A DNA stretch of 42,356 nucleotides, from the NCBI GenBank assembly GCA_963594655.1, contig CAVBFD010000016.1:1-42356 (forward strand), written 5' to 3'. Shown in pieces: positions 1 to 6,285 of this stretch. The DNA comes from Colivivens sp963594655 (GTDB lineage: Bacteria; Bacteroidota; Bacteroidia; Bacteroidales; Bacteroidaceae). Position 1 is the first letter of the stretch. Each line of letters begins with the position of its first letter. The notes under the pieces were generated by a model. That model did not search any database. It was not told the origin of the DNA and was given only the letters and a program-made list of their open reading frames with translations. Position numbers and translations under genes: made by a program.

Positions 1-2
1 GG

Positions 3-608
3 GTGGCCAAGGAGGAGTTTGACGCCGCCACGGAGACGATGACCACCATCATGCCGCTGCTCTACCAGAGCGGTTATATGACCATCAAGGACTACGATGA
101 GGAAAGCAATCTCTATGAATTGGCCCTTCCAAACAACGAGATAAGGGCGGGGTTGTACGGTTCGCTCCTGCCCCACTACCTTGGCCGCCAGTCCGCCAAG
201 GGCGGCACGGCGATAGCGAGGATGGCGGCGTTGATAAGGCGTGGAGACATCGAAGGCGGTTTGCAGTTGCTCTCTGACTTCCTCGCCACCGTGCCTTACT
301 GCGACAACACCAACTACGAGGGACACTGGCAGCAGACACTCTACATCATCTTCGCCCTTCTTACCGGTCACCGCATACAGGTGGAGCAGCACACAGCCAA
401 GGGACGCATCGACATCACCCTCGAAACGGCAACCACCATATACGTGATGGAACTGAAACTGAACGGCAGTGTGGAGGATGCCATCGCCCAGATTGAGGCG
501 AAACATTATGCCGACGCCTTCAAGTTGAAGGACAAGCCTGTGGTGAAGGTCGGCATGTCCTTCATGCTGAAGGATGGGGTGAACACGCTGGAGTGGAGGA
601 TAGAATGA
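3..608 (+). CDS. C-terminal part of AAA-ATPase-like protein with PD-(D/E)XK nuclease domain (5' truncated by window)
   Basis: The reading frame is open to the left edge, so this is the end of a longer protein; the GTG at position 3 is unlikely to be the true start. About 201 residues are visible. The last third carries a PD-(D/E)XK-like core: Asp137 in GRIDI, then Glu150 and Lys152 in MELKL, followed by a helix and a strand ending in the typical FMLKDG/NTLEWRIE stretch. This matches the C-terminal half of the family of proteins common in Bacteroidota that join an AAA-ATPase-like module (AAA-ATPase_like) to a PDDEXK_9 domain. The function of that family is not established; a nuclease-like role is inferred only from the fold. 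It is followed by about 200 bp of intergenic sequence. The family call is good, the role is not. Confidence 0.75.
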   Translation: MAKEEFDAATETMTTIMPLLYQSGYMTIKDYDEESNLYELALPNNEIRAGLYGSLLPHYLGRQSAKGGTAIARMAALIRRGDIEGGLQLLSDFLATVPYCDNTNYEGHWQQTLYIIFALLTGHRIQVEQHTAKGRIDITLETATTIYVMELKLNGSVEDAIAQIEAKHYADAFKLKDKPVVKVGMSFMLKDGVNTLEWRIE

Positions 609-750
609 CTAGGCAGCGGGGCAAGCGTCGCTGTATGGCCTTCTGGAGCTCGGATATGATCCATGCGGACGGAATGAGCAAGATGAACCCCCACAGATAA
701 ACGAGGACGCTGTATTTCGGATAATAGGGAGTAATATAGTTTTTTTTCAA
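562..750 (-). other. Possible small or truncated membrane-protein ORF, antisense to the end of the AAA/PDDEXK gene
   Basis: On the minus strand a frame opens with TTG at 750 and reads KKNYITPYYPKYSVLVYLWG and then a hydrophobic stretch (FILLIPSAWII), which looks like the N-terminus of a genuine membrane protein with one transmembrane segment at roughly residues 16-33. After about residue 40 it runs into the antisense of the neighbouring gene and loses protein-like character. It may be the 5' remnant of a lost gene, or chance. No start codon other than TTG, no ribosome site and no family are recognised. Confidence 0.2.
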
Positions 751-785
751 TCATTTGCCATTCTCAACAAATGATTGTAACTTCG
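748..785 (+). promoter_or_regulatory. Promoter with overlapping palindromic operator for the flavodoxin-like gene
   Basis: A -33-like TTTG at 754-757 and a -7-like TAACTTCG at 778-785 are 20 bp apart, the Bacteroidota spacing. A perfect palindrome (CAATCATTTG, 748-757; CAAATGATTG, 768-777; 10-nt loop) covers the -33 element and fills the spacer. It is not followed by a T run, so it is more likely a repressor site than a terminator. The regulator is unknown. Confidence 0.45.
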
Positions 786-808
786 CTTTCAAATCATAAC
801 AGGACAAT

Positions 809-1345
809 ATGAAAAGAGTTATCGTAATCTCAACCAGCCTCCGTGCTGGTTCAAACAGCGACATGCTCGCTGACAAGTTTGTGGAAGGTGTCCGGGCTGC
901 CGGACATGAGGTGGAGAAGGTTTCGTTGCGAGGCAAACGACTGGCGTTCTGCAAGGGCTGTATGGGTTGCCAAAAGTTGGGCCGATGTGTCATTGACGAT
1001 GACGCCAACGACATCATGCGGAAGGTGCTGAACGCTGATGTGGTCTGTTGGGCAACACCAATCTACTATTACGAGATGAGCGGACAGATGAAGGTACTCA
1101 TCGACCGCATGAACGCCATGTACTCGCTGGACTATAAGTTCCGTAACGTGTATATGATCACCACTGCGGCTGAAGACGAACCCGAAGTGCCGAAGCGGGC
1201 CGAAGCGGGACTCACTGGTTGGATAGACTGCTATCCCAAGAGCCGACTGGCTGGCACACTCTTCTGCGGAGGCGTTGACGCTCCCCGGTCTATAGAAGGG
1301 AACGACAAGTTGCAGGAGGCTTATGAGTTGGGAAAGAGAGTATAG
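809..1345 (+). CDS. Flavodoxin family protein / NADPH-dependent FMN reductase-like
   Basis: This 178-residue protein has the flavodoxin-like fold of the NADPH-dependent FMN reductase / iron-sulfur flavoprotein group. It opens with beta strand VIVIST and the FMN-phosphate loop SLRAGSNS (residues 10-17), and residues 81-95 (WATPIYYYEMSGQMK) form the second flavin-contacting loop. Between them is a cysteine cluster CKGCMGC plus a fourth Cys (positions 48, 51, 54, 60). In the related iron-sulfur flavoproteins such a compact motif binds a cluster, but in most members of this subgroup it is just a conserved CxGC patch, so cluster binding is only possible. It likely transfers electrons or reduces quinones or other small substrates in the cytoplasm; the substrate cannot be told. 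It is a single-gene unit ending at a strong hairpin shared with the convergent phosphate transporter gene. The palindrome in its promoter suggests inducible expression. Confidence 0.85.
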   Translation: MKRVIVISTSLRAGSNSDMLADKFVEGVRAAGHEVEKVSLRGKRLAFCKGCMGCQKLGRCVIDDDANDIMRKVLNADVVCWATPIYYYEMSGQMKVLIDRMNAMYSLDYKFRNVYMITTAAEDEPEVPKRAEAGLTGWIDCYPKSRLAGTLFCGGVDAPRSIEGNDKLQEAYELGKRV

Positions 1346-1378
1346 GACGCCACTGACGTGGGATAGATAAAAAAAAAC

Positions 1379-1409
1379 AGTCCTGATGATGCTTGCCATC
1401 ATCAGGACT
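1379..1409. terminator. Hairpin terminator between convergent genes
   Basis: A 13-bp perfect stem (AGTCCTGATGATG, 1379-1391; complement at 1397-1409) with a 5-nt loop sits between the convergent flavodoxin and PiT genes. The A run at 1369-1377 becomes a U run after the hairpin on the minus strand, so it is a strong intrinsic terminator for the PiT transcript. For the plus strand the T run is short. Confidence 0.85.
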
Positions 1410-1460
1410 TTCATATTCAGGGTCAAGCAACGCTTGACACAGGATTCTTCAAAATTGGAA

Positions 1461-3707
1461 TCACTCCATGAACTTCTTCGCTGACCGCAACTGGTGACGC
1501 ATGACGCTGAGAAGCTGCTGTGTCTCCTGAAGGATGTTGAGGTACACCATGTCTACCTGCAAGTCCTTGACTCCACGGCTCTGTTGCATACGGTTGATAT
1601 GCAACTTACGGATGCGTGACAGCTCGTCCTTGCAGTTGTCCGCCTCAGCCAGCACGTCACGGTACTGCTCGTAGCGTCCAGTCTCTATCTCCTCACAAGT
1701 CATCTTCATCAGTTCGTTGACACGGTGGCGTATCTGGTCGTACTCCTCCACGTAGAGTTCCGGAACCGGGGTGAAGTTATTGTCCACATGCTCAATGATA
1801 GGCGAGAGCATACGGCGGAGGGTATAGATGAACTGCTGGTCGGCATTCGCGCCAACATGGAACCACGTGTTGCGCTCGATGGCGATTGCCATAGGAGCTT
1901 TCTTCAGTCCAAGCATCTCCTGTCTGCGCAGTTTCTTGAACTCATCGAGTTCCCTCTTCATGTCCCTGTCGGAACGCCTCAGGGTCTTTATCCTCTGTGT
2001 GCAGAAGCCCTCGATGATGTTGTTGTACTGCTCCAGGGTATAGGCGCAGACCCGAGACTGTGTGATGCGGACGTGCTTGCGCAACATCTCCCATACGAGT
2101 TCGGGGTCACGGGTGCGCATCATCAACTGGAAGCTGTTGTCTTCCTGTCCCTTGAGTTGCTTCTTCTTGTACTGGATATTGCTGTAGATAAGTACGGCGA
2201 TGACAAGAGCCATGAACAGTCCCTGTATTATCGGACCGCCGAACCACATGCAGAGGCACACGATTGCGCAGGTGATGAAGGCGGCTCCAGCGGTGATGAA
2301 CCAACCACCGATGACACTGAGTACGCCCGTCACACGGAACACCGCGCTCTCACGACTCCACGCCCTGTCGGCAAGGCTCGTACCCATAGCCACCATGAAG
2401 GTGACGTAGGTGGTGGACAGGGGCAACTTGTGGTTTGTACCGAAGGTTATGAGCATGGAAGCGATGACGAGGTTGACCGCAGCGCGCACCACATCGAATG
2501 CGGCCTTGTCGTCCACCAGTTCCACACTGTTGGTGTCAAACCGTCCCGCAACCCACTGGCGCACTCTCGGAGGCACGAGGCGTGTCACCGACTCGATGGT
2601 GTTCTGGCTGATACGCACAATCGAACGCGCGGCCCTGCTCGAACCGAACATCTCGTCGCCCTCGTCCTGACGTGACAGGTCTACGGATGTCTTTATGACG
2701 TTGTGGGCCTTCTTGGACGTAGCCATGGTGACTACCATGATGATACCGGCCACTATGAGATAGAGGGGCGGTGTCTTCGCGCTCTCCATGAGAGAGGTCA
2801 TCTTGAACTCATCGATGCTGAGTCCGTTGGAATTTGCCACATAATCCTGATAAGAGTCGAGTCCGGCAAGCGGCACTCCAATGAAGTTTACGAGGTCGTT
2901 GCCAGCGAACGCCATGGCAAGGGCGAAAGTACCCATCAGTACTGTAAAACGGAAGATGTTGACACGGCACAGGTGGAGCAGCTCCATCAGTATGGTGGAT
3001 CCGATGAAGGTCAGTCCCAACAACATGTTGGTGTTCTCCTCTATATATGTACGTATGTGTGTCGGCAGGTAAGGACTCGCTCCCACACCCTTCATGAAAA
3101 TGAAGTAGCTCAGTGCGGTGAAGGCGATGCCACCGAAGATGGCGATTGAGTAGCGTGAGTGCTTGCTGTAGTTGAACGTGAACACCACGCGGCTTATCCA
3201 CATGACCACCATACCTACAACGAAGGAGATGGCTACGGACACGAAGATGGCGATAATCACCTGCAAGGCCTTATCAGAGTTGAGCAACATGCTGTAATCG
3301 AGCGACGGGTCGCCAGCCACTTTCAGTATGGCGAGCATCACCGTACCGCCGAGCAGCTCGAAGACGAGCGAGACGGTGGTGGAGGTAGGCATACCGAGGG
3401 AGTTGAACACGTCAAGGATTAGCACGTCAGCCACCATCACCGCAAGGAGAATGGTAATCACCTCATGGAACGAGTACTGTGCCGGCATCATGATGCCATG
3501 CCGCGCCACATCCATCATGCCCGATGAGAGGACTGCACCCAGAAGCACTCCGAACGAGGCTATTATCAGCACTGTGCGGAACTTGGCGACACGGGCGCCG
3601 ATTGCCGACTGCAGGAAATTGACCGCATCGTTGCTGACTCCCACGAACAGGTCGAACACGGCCAGACAGATGAGGAAGATGACGATGCAAAGATAGATTG
3701 TCTCCAT
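1461..3707 (-). CDS. PiT-family inorganic phosphate transporter with C-terminal cytoplasmic helical domain
   Basis: This 748-residue membrane protein is a low-affinity inorganic phosphate permease of the PiT/PHO4 family. The duplicated family signature is clear: GVSNDAVNFL near residues 23-32 and AGNDLVNFIGVPLAG near 268-282. Some ten hydrophobic segments cover residues 1-500. After the last membrane segment the chain continues for about 230 charged, helical residues (from roughly 520), resembling a fused PhoU-like/DUF47 domain, as seen in the long PiT proteins of Bacteroidota. Phosphate is taken up with a cation across the inner membrane; the tail may couple transport to regulation. The gene is 97 bp downstream of a PhoR-like kinase gene and has its own TAnnTTTG element plus Pho-box-like repeats, so it is likely phosphate-controlled by the adjacent two-component system. 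Confidence 0.93.
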   Translation of the reverse strand: METIYLCIVIFLICLAVFDLFVGVSNDAVNFLQSAIGARVAKFRTVLIIASFGVLLGAVLSSGMMDVARHGIMMPAQYSFHEVITILLAVMVADVLILDVFNSLGMPTSTTVSLVFELLGGTVMLAILKVAGDPSLDYSMLLNSDKALQVIIAIFVSVAISFVVGMVVMWISRVVFTFNYSKHSRYSIAIFGGIAFTALSYFIFMKGVGASPYLPTHIRTYIEENTNMLLGLTFIGSTILMELLHLCRVNIFRFTVLMGTFALAMAFAGNDLVNFIGVPLAGLDSYQDYVANSNGLSIDEFKMTSLMESAKTPPLYLIVAGIIMVVTMATSKKAHNVIKTSVDLSRQDEGDEMFGSSRAARSIVRISQNTIESVTRLVPPRVRQWVAGRFDTNSVELVDDKAAFDVVRAAVNLVIASMLITFGTNHKLPLSTTYVTFMVAMGTSLADRAWSRESAVFRVTGVLSVIGGWFITAGAAFITCAIVCLCMWFGGPIIQGLFMALVIAVLIYSNIQYKKKQLKGQEDNSFQLMMRTRDPELVWEMLRKHVRITQSRVCAYTLEQYNNIIEGFCTQRIKTLRRSDRDMKRELDEFKKLRRQEMLGLKKAPMAIAIERNTWFHVGANADQQFIYTLRRMLSPIIEHVDNNFTPVPELYVEEYDQIRHRVNELMKMTCEEIETGRYEQYRDVLAEADNCKDELSRIRKLHINRMQQSRGVKDLQVDMVYLNILQETQQLLSVMRHQLRSAKKFME

Positions 3708-3742
3708 AAAAAACTGTATTCTACGATTATTATTTACGGAGG

Positions 3743-3750
3743 CAAAATTA
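3743..3750 (-). promoter_or_regulatory. -7 promoter element of the PiT gene
   Basis: On the minus strand TAATTTTG fits the TAnnTTTG -7 consensus, 36 bp upstream of the PiT start codon. No clear -33 TTTG is seen, which fits an activator-dependent promoter. Confidence 0.55.
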
Positions 3751-3782
3751 GGAAGGCGTGATTACACGGTTTTTGCAGAGAT

Positions 3783-3800
3783 GTTACAATATTGTTACAA
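3783..3800 (-). promoter_or_regulatory. Pho-box-like direct repeat upstream of the PiT gene
   Basis: GTTACAA occurs at 3783-3789 and 3794-3800, exactly 11 bp apart (TTGTAAC on the coding strand). The pair lies about 32 bp upstream of the -7 element, between the kinase stop codon and the PiT gene. The same heptamer with the same period recurs upstream of the response-regulator gene. PhoB/PhoP-type regulators bind 11-bp-periodic direct repeats, so this is a candidate binding site for the neighbouring regulator. Confidence 0.6.
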
Positions 3801-3804
3801 TGCG

Positions 3805-5265
3805 TCAGGAGATACTGCAACCGGACAGGGTGAAGTCGAACTCCAGTCCTCCGCCCTCACGGTTCCTCACGCTTATCTGTCCCCCATGGAGCAGTACCGC
3901 ATTCTTCACGATGGCAAGTCCCAGTCCAGTGCCGCCCATCAGACGGCTGCGCCCTTTGTCAACACGGTAGAACCGTTCAAACAGGCGCGGAAGGTGAACA
4001 GGGTCTACCCCTACTCCGTTGTCGCTGAAGACGAAGTGATAGGTGGGGTGACCGCCCTGCTTTGTCTTGCCCGACACCCTACTGACAAGCGTTATGCGGG
4101 TGCCTGTTCCGGCGTAAGCGATGGCGTTGTCGGTAAGGTTACGGAAGATGCTGTAGAGGAGGCTGCCGTTGCCACGTATCAGCATGTGTCCGGGGATGTC
4201 CACCGTCATGGTCATCTTCTTCTGTTCGAGGGCGAACTGGCACTCCTTCTCGATGGTGTGTATCTGATCCGCCACATCCACAGTCTCGAACGACATCATC
4301 CTTGCCCCGTCGTCGATGGTGTTGAGCATCGACATGTCGGCAAGCAGGGACGTGAGCCGTTTGCTCTGCGAGTAGCACCGTTCGAGGAAGAGGCGGCGTG
4401 TGGTGTCGTCCACTTTCGGGTTCTCTATGATGGTCTCCAGATAACCCTGTATGCTCGCCACAGGTGTCTTCAGTTCGTGTGCCACGTTCTGTGTCAACTG
4501 CCGTTTGAGGATGCCCTGCTCCTGTTGGGTGCGCTGGAGCGTGACGTAGAGTTTCACTATGCGCTCGGCTGTGTCGCCCAACTCGTCGTTGGAGAAACCG
4601 CTAAGCACCGCCTCCCAGTCCTCGCCCACGAGCGAGGGGGTCTGACTCACCTGCGCGGCGAAACTGTTGAGTTTGGTTATGTTGCGTCCCAGTCTGTGGA
4701 TGAAACGGTAAAGCACTACTGTCAGCAGGAGCATGACTGCCAAGGCAAGCCACAGGTAGTGCTGTTCGGTCTGCAGGTTCTTAGCCAAGTCGAGGTTGTA
4801 TGGCAGGGCAGACCGTATGATGTAGCCGTCTCCGGGATAGTAGGTCGCGCTGTAGAAGTAGTCCCGCCCGAGGGTCGTGCTGTTACGGTCTACAGTGGAT
4901 CCGTTGCCTTTGGCAAGGGCCTCCACTATCTCGGGCCGTTTTCCGTGGTTGCCCATCGCCGCGATGTTTTTCTGCACATTGTCGAACAAGACGGAACCGC
5001 CGGTGCGTATGAGGGTGACACGCAGGTCGTGCAGCAGGTGGTGATTGTCGAGGTAGTCCTGCAACCGTGCCTGAAGACAGGAGTCCGGCACGTCCAACGC
5101 CTCGTGCAGCTTGTCGTTGAAGTCCTGCAGCCGCAGGTTGAGTGTCTCTATCTTGTACTGCCGTTCGCGGTGCTGCTGGAACACGATGAAAGCGAGGGCG
5201 AAGATGAGGAAGAGTGACAACACGCTCAGGTAGAGCTTGTTGCCGATGGATACCCGTTTTGCCAT
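3805..5265 (-). CDS. PhoR-like sensor histidine kinase
   Basis: A 486-residue membrane sensor kinase. Transmembrane segments are at about residues 11-30 and 168-188, framing a periplasmic domain of about 135 residues. The H-box AHELKTPVASIQGY carries the phospho-acceptor His263. The HATPase domain shows the N-box (NLTDNA, Asn380), the DNGVGV G1 box (415-420) and the GGTGLGLAIV G2 box (444-453), so the kinase looks intact. It is encoded 65 bp after an OmpR-type regulator and just upstream of a PiT transporter, as expected for a PhoR-PhoB pair, although PhoR kinases sense via the Pst/PhoU system, which is not in this window. RprX-type kinases of Bacteroides are an alternative. The phosphate role is inferred from neighbours and shared 11-bp repeats. 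Confidence 0.88.
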   Translation of the reverse strand: MAKRVSIGNKLYLSVLSLFLIFALAFIVFQQHRERQYKIETLNLRLQDFNDKLHEALDVPDSCLQARLQDYLDNHHLLHDLRVTLIRTGGSVLFDNVQKNIAAMGNHGKRPEIVEALAKGNGSTVDRNSTTLGRDYFYSATYYPGDGYIIRSALPYNLDLAKNLQTEQHYLWLALAVMLLLTVVLYRFIHRLGRNITKLNSFAAQVSQTPSLVGEDWEAVLSGFSNDELGDTAERIVKLYVTLQRTQQEQGILKRQLTQNVAHELKTPVASIQGYLETIIENPKVDDTTRRLFLERCYSQSKRLTSLLADMSMLNTIDDGARMMSFETVDVADQIHTIEKECQFALEQKKMTMTVDIPGHMLIRGNGSLLYSIFRNLTDNAIAYAGTGTRITLVSRVSGKTKQGGHPTYHFVFSDNGVGVDPVHLPRLFERFYRVDKGRSRLMGGTGLGLAIVKNAVLLHGGQISVRNREGGGLEFDFTLSGCSIS

Positions 5266-5295
5266 AATGGAGTGTCTTGTATGTAAAGAATTCCG

Positions 5296-5315
5296 GAACC
5301 CTCAGTGCCGGGTTC
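5296..5315 (-). other. Intercistronic hairpin between regulator and kinase genes
   Basis: GAACCC and GGGTTC (6-bp stem, 8-nt loop) sit in the 65-bp gap between the two cistrons. There is no T run, so it is not an obvious terminator; it could affect mRNA processing or be chance. Confidence 0.25.
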
Positions 5316-5330
5316 ACGGAGTAAATGGTC

Positions 5331-6035
5331 TCATGCGTCGAAACAATAGCCGAAGCCGGTGCGTGTGACGAGACAGTCGGCGTACCTGCCCAGTTTCTTG
5401 CGCAGACGTGTTATGTTCACGTCGACGGTGCGGTCGGAAACGATTACATCGGTGGGCCACACCCTCATGATGAGGTCGTCGCGCGAGAAGACATGTCCCT
5501 TGTGTTCGAGCAGTGTGCGGAGGATGCCCAGCTCGGTCTTGGTGAAGTCCACGCCAATGCCGTCCACCGACACCGTCTTGCGTTCCAGGTCAACCGCCAG
5601 TCCCTCGTACCTCAGTACGCACGCCGCAGTTGTCACCGCTGTCTCCGTCGGCTGTTCGGTACGTCTGAGTACCGCCTTCACCCGCAGTATCACCTCACGG
5701 ATGGAAAACGGTTTGGCTATGTAGTCGTCCGCCCCTATGTTGAAACCTGTGATGCGGTCGTTCTCCGTTCCCTTGGCTGTGAGGAACACGATAGGAACAC
5801 TGGCTGTACGGTTGTCCCTGCGTATGCGACTGGCTGTCTCGAAACCGCTGATGCCGCCCATCATGACATCCAGCAGGATGAGGTCGTATGCGGAGAGTTG
5901 TCTGCCGAGCGCCTCCTCGCCCGAGAAGACCGTGTCCACCTCGTAGCCCTCAGTCTCCAGATTGAACCGCAGTATCTCGCAGAGGTCGACTTCATCGTCA
6001 ACCACCAGTATCCGTTTTTTCTTGTCGTTGTCCAT
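5331..6035 (-). CDS. OmpR/PhoB-family response regulator
   Basis: A 234-residue DNA-binding response regulator. The receiver domain (about residues 8-120) has the acidic pair Asp13-Asp14, the phospho-accepting Asp56 in LILLDVMM, Thr86 and Lys108 in the KPF motif. A winged-helix Trans_reg_C domain fills the C-terminal 100 residues, with the typical LTKTE-like helix (VDFTKTELGILRTLLEHKG), the RVWP segment and the RTVDVNITRLRKKLG recognition region. It is the partner of the kinase that follows. Three GTTACAA-type half sites with 11-bp period overlap its promoter and two lie before the PiT gene, so it probably activates its own operon and phosphate uptake. PhoB-like is the favoured reading; RprY-like is the alternative. 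Confidence 0.9.
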   Translation of the reverse strand: MDNDKKKRILVVDDEVDLCEILRFNLETEGYEVDTVFSGEEALGRQLSAYDLILLDVMMGGISGFETASRIRRDNRTASVPIVFLTAKGTENDRITGFNIGADDYIAKPFSIREVILRVKAVLRRTEQPTETAVTTAACVLRYEGLAVDLERKTVSVDGIGVDFTKTELGILRTLLEHKGHVFSRDDLIMRVWPTDVIVSDRTVDVNITRLRKKLGRYADCLVTRTGFGYCFDA

Positions 6036-6069
6036 AGACTTGTAATGGTTTTGTTCTGAAATACGGCGG

Positions 6070-6077
6070 CAAAGGTA
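6070..6077 (-). promoter_or_regulatory. -7 promoter element of the two-component operon
   Basis: TACCTTTG on the minus strand, 34 bp before the response-regulator start codon. Confidence 0.65.
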
Positions 6078-6098
6078 GCGTGCGGCGGTTTCCCGACT

Positions 6099-6125
6099 GT
6101 TACAATGGTGTTACAATGGTGTTAC
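6099..6125 (-). promoter_or_regulatory. Pho-box-like triple direct repeat upstream of the two-component operon
   Basis: GTTACAA starts at 6099 and 6110 and a third GTTAC at 6121, all exactly 11 bp apart. The array begins 21 bp upstream of the -7 element, so it covers the -33 region as a Pho box replaces a -35 element. It also touches the stop codon (6129-6131) of the small ORF upstream. It matches the pair before the PiT gene. Confidence 0.65.
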
Positions 6126-6128
6126 GTT

Positions 6129-6251
6129 TTACAGGACTATCCACCCGAAAAGGAAGGCCATGACAAACACCAGAATCACCACCACCAGTCCGAGCATGAT
6201 GTTGGTCCACATGAACGTGCGGTTTGCCTTGTAGAGTTTACTGTTCCTCAT
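6129..6251 (-). CDS. Small 40-residue single-span membrane protein
   Basis: The frame runs from ATG at 6251 to TAA at 6129. It starts MRNSKLYKANRTFMWTNIML and continues as one long hydrophobic helix to the end (residues about 15-40, ...MAFLFGWIVL). A short basic N-terminus followed by a single transmembrane segment is what real bacterial small membrane proteins look like. It begins 34 bp after the S41 protease stop codon on the same strand and ends just before the Pho-box-like repeats, so it is probably the last gene of the protease transcript. No named family is recognised. It could be an accessory factor of the protease, but that is a guess. Conservation in related genomes would decide whether it is real. 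Confidence 0.55.
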   Translation of the reverse strand: MRNSKLYKANRTFMWTNIMLGLVVVILVFVMAFLFGWIVL

Positions 6252-6285
6252 TGTCTGCTTATTTTCTTTCGTTTACTTCGCGCGT

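Noticed and set aside
748..777. Palindrome read as a terminator
   Set aside because: The T run precedes rather than follows the stem on the plus strand and no A run lies where the minus strand would need it; position within a promoter favours an operator.
1725..2675. Plus-strand frame opposite the PiT gene
   Set aside because: Antisense of the C-terminal half of an intact transporter; no signal, promoter or family.
3781..5217. Long plus-strand open frame opposite the histidine kinase gene
   Set aside because: It is the antisense of an intact kinase with all catalytic boxes; long antisense frames are common here because of GC-rich codon use. No family-like motif.
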